Shown: positions 17,959-25,673 of the stretch, piece after piece
How the letters are laid out: each line of letters opens with the position of its first letter
Numbering within the stretch: position 1 is the stretch's first letter
Assembly (NCBI RefSeq): GCF_943181405.1
Contig: NZ_CALPBY010000001.1
Span: 868,001-932,000 of the forward strand
Origin: Cellulosimicrobium sp. Marseille-Q4280
Lineage (GTDB): Bacteria; Actinomycetota; Actinomycetes; Actinomycetales; Cellulomonadaceae
Direction of reading: 5' to 3'
DNA: 64,000 nt
The notes under the pieces: model-generated
Database searches by the model: none
Told to the model about the DNA's origin: nothing
Seen by the model: the letters and a program-made list of their open reading frames with translations, nothing else
Made by a program: the position numbers and the translations under genes

Positions 17959-19370
17959 CCACCGGAACCCCCGCACCGGGCGAGCTGCGCGCGTGGGCGG
18001 GCGACGTCGTCGGGCCGCGGACGAAGGGCCTGCGGCTCGACGCGCCCGCGACGGTCGCCGAGGTCCTCGCGCCCGTGCCCACGACCGACGTCGACGACGG
18101 GGGCGGCGGCGGCGAACCGCGCGGTCCTCGCATCACGGACGACCGCTTCTCGTGGCCGCTCCTCACGCTCGACGACGCGGCGCTCGACCACAACGTCGGC
18201 CTCGTGGCGCGCCTGTGCGCGGAGCGCGGCGTCGAGCACGCGCCGCACGTGAAGACGGCGATGTCGCGCGCGCTGTACGCGCGCCAGGTCGCGGCGGGCG
18301 CCTGGGGCGCGACGGTGGCGACGCCCGGCCAGCTCCGAACAGTGCGCGACTGGGGCAGCGAGCGCATCTTCCTCGCGAACGAGCTCGTCGACCCGCGCGA
18401 GCTCGCGTGGCTGCGCCGCGAGCTCGAGACCGTCGGGTCGCTCGAGGTGTGGCTGTACGTCGACTCGACGCGGGGCGTCGACCTCCTCGCACGCGCGTTC
18501 GCAGGCACCGAGGCGGAGGTGCTCTCCCGCCTCGGCGTGCTCGTCGAGATCGGCGTCGTCGGAGGCCGCACGGGCGTGCGCAACGACGTGGAGGCGCTCG
18601 ACGTGGCCCGTGCCGTCCACGCGACCGGGCTGCGCCTGCTCGGCGCAGCGGGCTACGAGGGGTCCGTCGCCGGGGGCACGAGCGCGGAGCAGCTCGACGC
18701 CGTCGCCGCGTGGTGCCGCCACCTGCGGGAGGTGGGTGCCGCGCTCGTGCGCGCCGGACTGGCGGGGGCCGACGAGCCGCTCGTGCTGTCGGCGGGCGGC
18801 AGCTCGTTCCTCGACGTCGTGCTCGCCGAGCTGCCCGGCCCTCTCTCGTCCCCCGAGGCCGGCGGCGCGATGGACGGGACGGGCGTCCTGGACCTCGACG
18901 TGCGCGTCGTCGTGCGCTCGGGCGCCTACCTCACGCACGACCACGGTTTCTGCGCGCGCATGGACCCGTGGGGCCGCATCCCCGGGGCCGAGCCGCTGCA
19001 CGCCGCGGCGACGGTCTGGGGGCAGGTGCTCTCGGTGCCGGAGCCGGGTCTGGTGATCTGCGGCGTCGGGCGCCGGGACGTGTCGTTCGACATCGACCTG
19101 CCCGTCGCGCTCGCACTGCGCTCGCTGGGCGACGACGGCGAGCTGCGGCCCGCGCGCGAGCTCGCCGGTGCGCGCGTCACCGCGCTCAACGACCAGCACC
19201 TGTTCCTCTCCCTCGACCCGTCGCCCGACACGCCGGCGACGTCGCAGGTGCGCCCCGGCGACGTGATCGGGTTCGGCATCTCGCACCCGTGCACGACGCT
19301 CGACCGCTGGCACGTCGCCGCCGTCGTGCGCGGGGACGAGGTCGTCGACCTCGTCACGACGGACTTCTGA
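17955..19370 (+). CDS. PLP-dependent D-amino-acid deaminase/aldolase (alanine-racemase fold type III)
   Basis: A 471-residue enzyme of the D-threonine aldolase/D-serine dehydratase group. The PLP lysine is about Lys100 in EHAPHVKTAMSR at the start of the barrel. The C-terminal beta domain has GFGISHPCTTLDRW, the metal-binding signature of D-serine-dehydratase-like domains. It would cleave or deaminate D-amino acids to 2-oxoacids (or aldehyde plus glycine). It sits between a D-aminoacylase and RidA, which fits a deaminating role releasing enamine intermediates. ATG 17955 has GAGGAG upstream and overlaps the previous stop. The exact substrate is unknown. Confidence 0.87.
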   Translation: MTTGTPAPGELRAWAGDVVGPRTKGLRLDAPATVAEVLAPVPTTDVDDGGGGGEPRGPRITDDRFSWPLLTLDDAALDHNVGLVARLCAERGVEHAPHVKTAMSRALYARQVAAGAWGATVATPGQLRTVRDWGSERIFLANELVDPRELAWLRRELETVGSLEVWLYVDSTRGVDLLARAFAGTEAEVLSRLGVLVEIGVVGGRTGVRNDVEALDVARAVHATGLRLLGAAGYEGSVAGGTSAEQLDAVAAWCRHLREVGAALVRAGLAGADEPLVLSAGGSSFLDVVLAELPGPLSSPEAGGAMDGTGVLDLDVRVVVRSGAYLTHDHGFCARMDPWGRIPGAEPLHAAATVWGQVLSVPEPGLVICGVGRRDVSFDIDLPVALALRSLGDDGELRPARELAGARVTALNDQHLFLSLDPSPDTPATSQVRPGDVIGFGISHPCTTLDRWHVAAVVRGDEVVDLVTTDF

Positions 19371-19424
19371 CCGGCCTGCGCACCTGCGCCGTCGCACACC
19401 ACGAGAACCTCCCGGAGGACCCGC

Positions 19425-19832
19425 ATGAGCACCGAGAAGACCGCCGTCTCGACCCCCGACGCCCCCGCGCCGGCCCACACGTTCCACCAGGGCGTGCGCA
19501 AGGGCCCGTTCGTCCAGGTGTCGGGCCAGGGCCCCGTGGACCCCGCGACGAACGAGTACCTGTACCCGGGCGACGTCGCGGCCCAGACGACGCGCACGCT
19601 CGAGAACGTCCGGGCGATCGTCGAGGCGGCCGGCGCGACGTTCGACGACGTCGTCATGCTGCGCGTCTACCTCACGAAGCGCGAGGACTTCCCGGTCATG
19701 AACGAGGCGTACGGCGCGTTCGTCTCCGCGCACACCACGAACGGCGTGCTCCCGAGCCGCACCACGGTGTTCACCGGGCTGCCGCGCGAGGAGATGCTCG
19801 TCGAGATCGACGCCTTCGCGATCGCGGGCTGA
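19425..19832 (+). CDS. RidA-family enamine/imine deaminase
   Basis: A 135-residue Rid protein, the usual family length. It carries GQGPVDPATNEY, the TRTLENVRAIVEAAGATFDDVVMLRVYL core and the LPSRTTVF segment with the catalytic-type arginine. Rid proteins hydrolyse reactive 2-aminoacrylate-type imines formed by PLP lyases before they damage other PLP enzymes. Placement 54 bases after a PLP D-amino-acid lyase, with CGGAGG before the ATG, fits that role closely. It is the last gene of the operon, followed by a long hairpin. Confidence 0.92.
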   Translation: MSTEKTAVSTPDAPAPAHTFHQGVRKGPFVQVSGQGPVDPATNEYLYPGDVAAQTTRTLENVRAIVEAAGATFDDVVMLRVYLTKREDFPVMNEAYGAFVSAHTTNGVLPSRTTVFTGLPREEMLVEIDAFAIAG

Positions 19833-19842
19833 CGCCCCGACC

Positions 19843-19905
19843 CGCTGAGTGCTGGGTATCTGTCGCTCGATGAAGCCTGCGACGACAGACTTCCAGCACT
19901 CAGCG
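19843..19905. terminator. Two-part hairpin after ridA
   Basis: A 13-bp outer stem (19843-19855 with 19893-19905) and a 7-bp inner stem (19859-19865 with 19883-19889), separated by three-base internal loops. It is positioned to end the GH20-ridA operon and lies just before the ATPase promoter. Confidence 0.75.
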
Positions 19906-19926
19906 AAGGGGGTGGGCGGGGCGGCC

Positions 19927-19960
19927 TAGGGTCGTGCGCATGAACGGAGCAGCGGCATGA
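19927..19960 (+). promoter_or_regulatory. Leaderless promoter and six-codon leader ORF overlapping the ATPase start
   Basis: TAGGGT (19927-19932) lies seven bases before ATG 19940. That ATG opens a six-codon frame (MNGAAA) whose TGA overlaps the ATPase ATG at 19957 as ATGA. The mini-ORF contains GGAG, which is also the ribosome-binding site of the ATPase, seven bases from its start. This arrangement would couple ATPase translation to the leader; it is seen in sequence only. Confidence 0.45.
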
Positions 19961-21171
19961 TCGGGACGATCGCCGTCGAGGGGTACCGCTCGCTGCGGCA
20001 CGTGGTGCTGCCGCTCGGGCGGGTCACCGTGGTCACGGGGGCGAACGGGACGGGCAAGTCGAACCTCTACCGGTCGCTGCGGCTCCTCGCGCAGTGCGCG
20101 CTCGACGGTGCCGTCGGGGCGCTCGCGCGCGAGGGCGGGCTGCGCTCGACGCTCTGGGCCGGGCCGGAGCACGGGTCCCGTGCGACGCGCGACGGCGAGC
20201 TGCAGGGCCGGCTCCGCACCGGTCCCGTCGCGCTGCGGCTCGGCGTCGCCGGCGTCGAGGCGGCCGACCTGGGCTACGCCGTCGACCTCGGGCTGCCCCA
20301 GGACGGCGGGTCGGCGTTCGCGCTCGACCCCGAGATCAAGGTCGAGGCCGTGTGGTCCGGCCCGGTGCTGCGCCCCGCGACCCTCCAGGCCGAGCGGCGC
20401 GGTCCGGCCGTACGCCTGCGGGACGACGACGGCGCGTGGGTCACGTCGCCCGCGCGCCTGCGCACGTTCGACAGCATGCTCGCCGAGCACGTCGACCCCG
20501 TCGGCGCGCCCGAGGTCGTCGCGGTGCGCGAGGCGCTGCGCTCGTGGCGGTTCTACGACCAGTTCCGCACCGACCCGCTCGCCCCCGCCCGCGCGGTGCA
20601 GGTGGGGACCCGCACGCCCGTGCTCGCGCACGACGGTGTCGACCTCGCCGCTGCGCTCGAGACGGTCCGCGACCTCGGCCGGGCCGACGAGCTCGACGCG
20701 GCGGTCGCCGACGCGTTCCCGGGGGCGCGCGTCGAGGTCCGCGCCGACGACGGCCGGTTCGGGCTCGCGTTCCACCAGCAGGGTCTCCTGCGACCGCTCT
20801 CCGGCGCGGAGCTCTCCGACGGCACGCTGCGCTACCTGCTGTGGGTCGCCGCGCTGCTCAGCCCGCGACCCCCGGCGCTGCTCGTCCTCAACGAGCCGGA
20901 GACGAGCCTGCACCCGGACCTGCTGCCCGCGCTCGGCACGCTCGTCCACGCGGCGGCGCGGGACACGCAGGTCGTCGTGGTGACGCACTCGGCCCCGCTC
21001 GTGGACGCGCTCCGCCGGGCCGCGGCGTCGGGCACCGCGTCGGGCGGTGCCGACCTGCCCGGTCCGGACGACCTCCAGGAGGTCGCGCTGGAGAAGGCGT
21101 CGGGCGAGACGGTCGTCGCGGGTCGCGAGGGTCTGCTCGACCAGCCGGCGTGGCACTGGCCGAAGCGCTGA
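19957..21171 (+). CDS. AAA-family ATPase (RecF/OLD-like AAA_15/21 type), orphan
   Basis: A 404-residue ABC-type ATPase of the SMC/RecF/OLD class. Walker A is GANGTGKS at residues 28-35; the signature-like LSDGTLRYLLWVAALL lies near 288; Walker B is LLVLNEPETSLHPDLL near 308-322; and the switch histidine sits in VVVVTHSAPLVDAL. The central part lacks the long coiled coil of SMC proteins. No nuclease (TOPRIM) or helicase partner is adjacent; the next gene converges and is metabolic. Single-gene family members have no settled function; some relatives are defence ATPases, but there is no direct evidence for that here. Confidence 0.85.
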   Translation: MIGTIAVEGYRSLRHVVLPLGRVTVVTGANGTGKSNLYRSLRLLAQCALDGAVGALAREGGLRSTLWAGPEHGSRATRDGELQGRLRTGPVALRLGVAGVEAADLGYAVDLGLPQDGGSAFALDPEIKVEAVWSGPVLRPATLQAERRGPAVRLRDDDGAWVTSPARLRTFDSMLAEHVDPVGAPEVVAVREALRSWRFYDQFRTDPLAPARAVQVGTRTPVLAHDGVDLAAALETVRDLGRADELDAAVADAFPGARVEVRADDGRFGLAFHQQGLLRPLSGAELSDGTLRYLLWVAALLSPRPPALLVLNEPETSLHPDLLPALGTLVHAAARDTQVVVVTHSAPLVDALRRAAASGTASGGADLPGPDDLQEVALEKASGETVVAGREGLLDQPAWHWPKR

Positions 21172-21197
21172 CCGCCACCGCTCGCGCTGCCCGCGCG

Positions 21198-22397
21198 TCA
21201 GGCGCGTGCGGCGAGGACGAGGCTCGTCACCGTCGCGGCGAGGTCCGTGAGCCGCGACGCGGTGCGGTCGAGCAGGTCGTCGAGCGCGATGGGGCCCGGG
21301 GCGATGCTGAAGGCCGCGGCGATCCCGGCGGCCCTCGCCTGGTCCGCCGGGAGGAGCACGCGTCCGGCGAGCACGACGACGGGCGGCCGCCGGGGCGCCT
21401 CCGCGGCGAGCGCGCCGATCGCGTCGGCGACCTTGCCGTGGACCGACTGCGAGTCGAACGACCCCTCCCCGGTCACGACGAGGTCCGCGCGGCCGATCTC
21501 GCCGGGGAGCCCGATCGCCTCGGCGACGAGGCGTGCCCCGGGCTCGAGCTCCGCCCCCACGGCGGCCACCAGCCCGGCGGGCACTCCGCCCGCCGCGCCC
21601 GCACCCGCGAGCCCGCCGACCGACACCCCGGTCTCGCGCTCGAGCACGGCCTCCCAGCGGCGCAGCGCGTCGTCGAGGTATGCGACGTCTGCGCCCTTCG
21701 CCCCCTTCTGCGGGCCGAACACGTGGGCCGCTCCGCGCTCGCCGTGCAGCGGGTTCGTCACGTCCACCGCGAGCCGCCACCGCACGGCGCGAGCGCGGGG
21801 GTGCAGGGACGCGAGGTCGAGGCGCGCGACGCGCGCGAGCCCCTCGCCGCCGTCGGGCACGGGCTCACCGTCCTCGTCGAGGAGGCGTGCACCGAGCCCC
21901 GTGAGGATGCCCGCTCCGCCGTCGGTCGAGGCGGAGCCGCCGAGGCACACGACCACCTCCTCCACGCCCGCGTCGAGGACGGCCGCGGCCGCGGCGCCCG
22001 TCCCGAGCGTGTGCGCGTGCAGCGGCTGGAGGGCGACGTCGCTGACCTGCGGCAGCCCGCTCGCCTCCGCGAGCTCGACCACGCCGACGCGGCCGTCGGC
22101 CGAGACGCCGTAGCGCGCGGTGTGCGGGCGGCCGATCGCGTCGACGGTGGGCACCTCGCGCGCCGGCACCCCCCAGACGGCGAGGAGGGTGTCGAGGGTG
22201 CCCTCGCCTCCGTCGGCCATGGGCAGCTCGACGACGTGCGCGTCCGGGACGACGCTGCGGACCCCTGCTGCGACCGCGTCGGCCACCTCGGCAGCGCTCA
22301 GGCTGCCCTTGAAGGAGTCGGGCGCGACGACGACGCGCAGCGGGCTCTCCCCGCGCGGGGCGGGACGGACGGGTTCGGTGCTCGGCGCTGAGGACAC
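21198..22397 (-). CDS. glxK: Glycerate kinase (GlxK/GarK family)
   Basis: A 399-residue kinase phosphorylating glycerate to a phosphoglycerate. Family motifs are VVVAPDSFKGSLSAAEVA near residues 22-39, MADGGEGTLDTLL, CLGGSASTDGGAGIL, GPQKGA and TGEGSFDSQSVHGK, covering nucleotide and substrate loops. The protein is cytosolic and feeds glycerate into glycolysis. TAGAAT at 22404-22409 ends six bases before GTG 22397 with no ribosome-binding site, so a leaderless mRNA is likely. It is nine bases downstream of the marR gene, with its own promoter. Confidence 0.93.
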   Translation of the reverse strand: MSSAPSTEPVRPAPRGESPLRVVVAPDSFKGSLSAAEVADAVAAGVRSVVPDAHVVELPMADGGEGTLDTLLAVWGVPAREVPTVDAIGRPHTARYGVSADGRVGVVELAEASGLPQVSDVALQPLHAHTLGTGAAAAAVLDAGVEEVVVCLGGSASTDGGAGILTGLGARLLDEDGEPVPDGGEGLARVARLDLASLHPRARAVRWRLAVDVTNPLHGERGAAHVFGPQKGAKGADVAYLDDALRRWEAVLERETGVSVGGLAGAGAAGGVPAGLVAAVGAELEPGARLVAEAIGLPGEIGRADLVVTGEGSFDSQSVHGKVADAIGALAAEAPRRPPVVVLAGRVLLPADQARAAGIAAAFSIAPGPIALDDLLDRTASRLTDLAATVTSLVLAARA

Positions 22398-22406
22398 GCG
22401 GCGATT

Positions 22407-22967
22407 CTAGGCAGGCACGTCGGTCACGGGCGGGTCGACGGCAGGTTCGTCCTGCGTGTTTCCCACCACACCGGCACCGCGCGGGAGGTCGGGCCGGACC
22501 GCGGGGATCGTCGCCTGGGCGGCGCGGAGCCGTTCGAGCAGGGCGCCGAGGGTCTCGAGCTCGTCGTCGTCGAGCGCACCGCCGACGTAGGTCGCGATCG
22601 CTCGCGCGTGGGCGCGGCCGATCGTCCGCTGCCGCTCGGCGCCGAGCGGCGTGAGACGCACGAGCGTGCCGCGTGCGTCGCCGGGGTCGGCAGAGCGGTC
22701 CACGAGGCCCCGGCGCTCGAGCCGCTCGACCATGCGGCTGAGAGACGGCTGGCTGAGGAGGATGAGCGCGTTGAGGTCGCGCAGCCGCATGCCGTCGCCC
22801 GGGCCCTTCGTGAGCGAGAAGAGCACGTCGTACTCGCGCATCGTCAGGTCGTCCCAGACGGGGTCCGACTGCAGGCGGCGCACGAGCGCGACCTGGGTGC
22901 GGAAGAGGGACTCCCACGTCTCCACGGCGAGGCGCGCGCTGCCGACGTCCCGGGCCGACTCGCTCAT
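22407..22967 (-). CDS. MarR-family transcriptional regulator
   Basis: A 186-residue winged-helix regulator. The DNA-binding core is LRDLNALILLSQPSLSRMVERLERRGLVDRSADPGDARGTLVRLT at about residues 62-107, including the recognition helix and the wing DPGDARGT. A Pro-rich 25-residue tail follows. GGAGG lies ahead of ATG 22967. A perfect 22-bp palindrome overlapping the -10 TAGGGT is immediately upstream and is the best candidate autoregulatory site. Its target beyond itself is unclear; glxK downstream appears to have a separate promoter. Confidence 0.9.
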   Translation of the reverse strand: MSESARDVGSARLAVETWESLFRTQVALVRRLQSDPVWDDLTMREYDVLFSLTKGPGDGMRLRDLNALILLSQPSLSRMVERLERRGLVDRSADPGDARGTLVRLTPLGAERQRTIGRAHARAIATYVGGALDDDELETLGALLERLRAAQATIPAVRPDLPRGAGVVGNTQDEPAVDPPVTDVPA

Positions 22968-22976
22968 GACACCTCC

Positions 22977-23001
22977 GGTCGATGCGTTCGCATCGACCCT
23001 A
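22977..23001 (-). promoter_or_regulatory. MarR promoter with perfect palindromic operator
   Basis: GGTCGATGCG-TT-CGCATCGACC (22977-22998) is a perfect inverted repeat. It overlaps by three bases the minus-strand -10 TAGGGT (22996-23001) and covers the expected transcription start, a classic repressor position. Confidence 0.65.
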
Positions 23002-23018
23002 CCGGCAGGGCGAGGGCC

Positions 23019-23780
23019 TCACCGGCCGAGGCGTCGCTCCCGCTGGGAGTAGGACCGGAGCGCGCGCAGGTAGTCGACGCGCCGGAAGTCCGGCCAGTAC
23101 GCCTCGCAGAAGTAGAACTCCGAGTGCGCGCTCTGCCACAGGAGGAACCCGCCGAGGCGCTGCTCGCCCGACGTCCGGATGACGAGCTCCGGGTCCGGCT
23201 GTCCCTTGGTGTACAGGTGCTCCTCGATGTGCTCGACGTCGAGGTTCTCCGCGAGGTCGTCGAGCTTCGCCCCGGCGTCGGCCTGCTCGCGCAGGTACGA
23301 GCGGACCGCGTCGGCGATCTCGTGCCGACCGCCGTAGCCGATGGCCACGTTGACCTGGAGCCCGTCCACAGCGGCGGTCCGCTGCTGGGCCTCGCGCAGC
23401 GCCGACGCGAGCCGCTCGGGCAGCAGGTCCAGACGCCCCATGACGCGCAGTCGCCACCGACCGGACTGCGCGAGGTCGCGCACGGCGTCCTCGATGATGT
23501 CGAGGAGCGCCGAGAGCTCCTCCTGCGAACGGGAGAGGTTGTCCGTGGAGAGCATCCACAGCGTGACGACCTCGATGCCGAGGTCCTCGCTCCACCCCAG
23601 GAACTCGTCGATCTTGTCGGCGCCGCGACGGTGACCCGTGGCGGCCGTCTCGCCGAACGAGCGGGCCCAGCGCCGGTTGCCGTCGAGGATCACGCCCACG
23701 TGTCGCGGGAATCCCTCGCGCGAGAGCGACGCGGCCAGCCGACGCTCGTAGAGTCCGTACACGGGATGGGGCAGTCGCAC
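23019..23780 (-). CDS. uppS: cis-Isoprenyl diphosphate synthase (UppS family)
   Basis: A 253-residue Z-prenyltransferase. HVGVILDGNRRWAR carries the catalytic aspartate; GHRRGADKI, WMLSTDNLSRSQEEL and RTSGEQRLGGFLLWQSAHSEFYF are the conserved substrate-binding blocks. The family condenses isopentenyl diphosphate onto an allylic primer to make short (Z-farnesyl) or long (decaprenyl/undecaprenyl) lipid carriers for cell-wall assembly; which product applies cannot be told. GTG 23780 is chosen from GAGGAA upstream; a longer frame upstream overlaps the promoter region of the divergent trhA gene. Confidence 0.92.
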   Translation of the reverse strand: MRLPHPVYGLYERRLAASLSREGFPRHVGVILDGNRRWARSFGETAATGHRRGADKIDEFLGWSEDLGIEVVTLWMLSTDNLSRSQEELSALLDIIEDAVRDLAQSGRWRLRVMGRLDLLPERLASALREAQQRTAAVDGLQVNVAIGYGGRHEIADAVRSYLREQADAGAKLDDLAENLDVEHIEEHLYTKGQPDPELVIRTSGEQRLGGFLLWQSAHSEFYFCEAYWPDFRRVDYLRALRSYSQRERRLGR

Positions 23781-23973
23781 GACGGTTCCTCGGCGGTGGG
23801 CTCGGTGGGTGGTCTGGTCGTGGTCGGCAGCAGGGCGGTGCCGCGAGGCGCGACGACCCGGCCGACCGGACTGCCACACGGTACTCCTCGGCGCACCGCG
23901 GCCAGGGCCGCTGGTCTCGGACGACGGTCCCCTGCCCAGGATCTTCACACCGGAGGCGGCACCCTCGGCGTGG

Positions 23974-24006
23974 ACCTACGCTTCCGTAACTTACGATGGC
24001 GTAGGT
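23974..24006. promoter_or_regulatory. 33-nt inverted repeat upstream of the trhA/hemolysin III gene
   Basis: Nested arms ACCTACG/CGTAGGT (23974-23980, 24000-24006) and CGTAA/TTACG (23985-23989, 23991-23995) share one centre. A possible -10 TACGAT (23992-23997) lies within it. The layout suits a TetR-type operator controlling the plus-strand gene. Confidence 0.55.
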
Positions 24007-24064
24007 CGCTGGGAGCACGCCCGCGACCGACCGACCGACCGCTGAGCGACACCCAGGAGGACCG

Positions 24065-24847
24065 GTGGCACGAGCGACGTCCGACCGCGACCCGGCACCC
24101 GAGTCCGGCCCGACCGCACCTCGCGGCACGCAGCCCGACGAACCCGCCACAGGCTCGCTGGAGAACGTCCGCGACTCCGTGACCGACGCCGTCGCGCAGG
24201 TCGCCGAGGCGGTCAAGCCCCGGTTGCGCGGCTGGATCCACGCCGGGACCTTCCCGCTCGCCCTCGTCGCCAGCATCGTGCTCGTCGCCATCGCACCACC
24301 CGTCGCGGGCAAGGTGTCCTGCGCGATCTTCGGGCTCTCCGCGTGCCTGCTGTTCGGGACGAGCGCCGTCTACCACCGCGGGACCTGGTCGCCCCGCGTC
24401 GCCGGCATCCTCCGCCGCGCCGACCACTCCAACATCTTCCTCATCATCGCGGGCACGTACACCCCGCTCGCCGTGCTCCTCCTCCCCCAGCGCACGGCCA
24501 CGATCCTGCTGGCGATCGTGTGGAGCGGAGCGCTCCTCGGCCTCCTCGCCCGGATCTTGTGGCTCGACGCGCCCCGCTGGGTCTACGTCCCGGTCTACGT
24601 CGCGCTCGGCTGGGTCGCCGTCGGCTACATGCCGCAGTTCTGGACCACCACGAACGGGCCCGCGATCGTCTGGCTCGTCGCGATCGGGGGCCTCGCCTAC
24701 ACGCTGGGCGCCGTCGTCTACGGCATCAAGAAGCCGAACCCCAGCCCACGCTGGTTCGGCTTCCACGAGATCTTCCACGTGCTCACCGTCGTCGGGTTCG
24801 GGTGCCACTACGCGGCGATCATGCTGGCGGCGGTCGCCGCGCGCTGA
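24065..24847 (+). CDS. trhA: Hemolysin III family membrane protein (TrhA/PAQR fold)
   Basis: A 260-residue seven-helix membrane protein. After a polar 60-residue cytoplasmic region come the helices and PAQR-type zinc sites: SAVYHRGTWSPRV (histidine in the first site), RRADHSNIFLIIAGTYTPL, and FHEIFHVLTVVGFGCHY with the paired histidines of the last helix. Bacterial relatives adjust membrane lipid homeostasis; the haemolysin name is historical. GTG 24065 has AGGAGG at good spacing. A large palindrome upstream implies specific repression. It converges on a nitrilase gene. Confidence 0.9.
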   Translation: MARATSDRDPAPESGPTAPRGTQPDEPATGSLENVRDSVTDAVAQVAEAVKPRLRGWIHAGTFPLALVASIVLVAIAPPVAGKVSCAIFGLSACLLFGTSAVYHRGTWSPRVAGILRRADHSNIFLIIAGTYTPLAVLLLPQRTATILLAIVWSGALLGLLARILWLDAPRWVYVPVYVALGWVAVGYMPQFWTTTNGPAIVWLVAIGGLAYTLGAVVYGIKKPNPSPRWFGFHEIFHVLTVVGFGCHYAAIMLAAVAAR

Positions 24848-24864
24848 GCCCGCGCGTCGGGAGG

Positions 24865-25671
24865 TCAGCCGAGCGGGACGACGGCGTAGCGGCGGTTCGC
24901 GAGGGAGGGGTTGCGTTCGCGCACCGCCGCGAGGGCGGAGGGGTCGAGGTCGGCGCTGCGCAGCTCGGCCTCCTCGCCCAGCTCGAGGCCGACCTGGCCG
25001 TCGGGGCCGACCAGGAGGGACCGGCCGGTCACGCCCCTGCCGGCCTGCCCCACCGCGAGCACGACGGCGGTGTTCTCGATGGCTCGCGCCCGGGCGAGCG
25101 TGCGCCAGTGGTCGGCCTTGAGCGGTCCCGCGGCCCAGGCGGCCGGGACGACGAGCACGTCCGCGCCCGCGTCGACGAGGCGCCGCGCGCTCTCGGGGAA
25201 CCGCAGGTCGTAGCAGGTCATGACGCCGAACGCGAGGCCACCGAGGCGCAGCACGAGCGGCTCGGCGGCCGGGTCGCCCGCCTCGAGCCGGTCGGACTCG
25301 CGGTGGCCGAACGCGTCGTACAGGTGGACCTTGCGGTAGACGCCGGCGAGCTCGCCCTGGGCGTCGACCGCGACGACGGCGTTGACGGCCTTCCCCGGAA
25401 CGGCCGCCGGCAGCAGCGTCCCGGCGACCGCCGCGACACCGTGCTCGCGCGCGAGGCGTCGGAGCCCCGTGACGAAGGACCCGTCGAGCGGCTCGGCGTG
25501 CTCCGGTCCGGTCCCGCCCGGGTCGAACGCCGCGGCGTACTCGGGCAGCACGAGCAGGTCGGCGTGGACGCGCGCGGCCTCGCGGAAGGCGGAGCGCACC
25601 GCGACGAGGTTCGCCGCGTGGTCGGTCGACACCTCGAGCTGGCCGAGGGTGACGCGCGCACCGTCGGCCAC
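24865..25671 (-). CDS. Carbon-nitrogen hydrolase (nitrilase superfamily)
   Basis: A 268-residue amidase-type enzyme with the complete Glu-Lys-Cys triad: Glu44 in LLVLPEYAAAF, Lys114 in VYRKVHLYD, and Cys153 in MTCYDLRFPE. The size and the CYDLRFPE motif place it nearest the omega-amidase/deaminated-glutathione amidase group; in mycothiol users the physiological substrate is unknown. The GTG start lies two bases after the stop of the membrane-protein gene upstream (TGAcgGTG), so the genes are translationally linked with mca in a three-gene operon. Confidence 0.9.
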   Translation of the reverse strand: MADGARVTLGQLEVSTDHAANLVAVRSAFREAARVHADLLVLPEYAAAFDPGGTGPEHAEPLDGSFVTGLRRLAREHGVAAVAGTLLPAAVPGKAVNAVVAVDAQGELAGVYRKVHLYDAFGHRESDRLEAGDPAAEPLVLRLGGLAFGVMTCYDLRFPESARRLVDAGADVLVVPAAWAAGPLKADHWRTLARARAIENTAVVLAVGQAGRGVTGRSLLVGPDGQVGLELGEEAELRSADLDPSALAAVRERNPSLANRRYAVVPLG

Positions 25672-25673
25672 CG

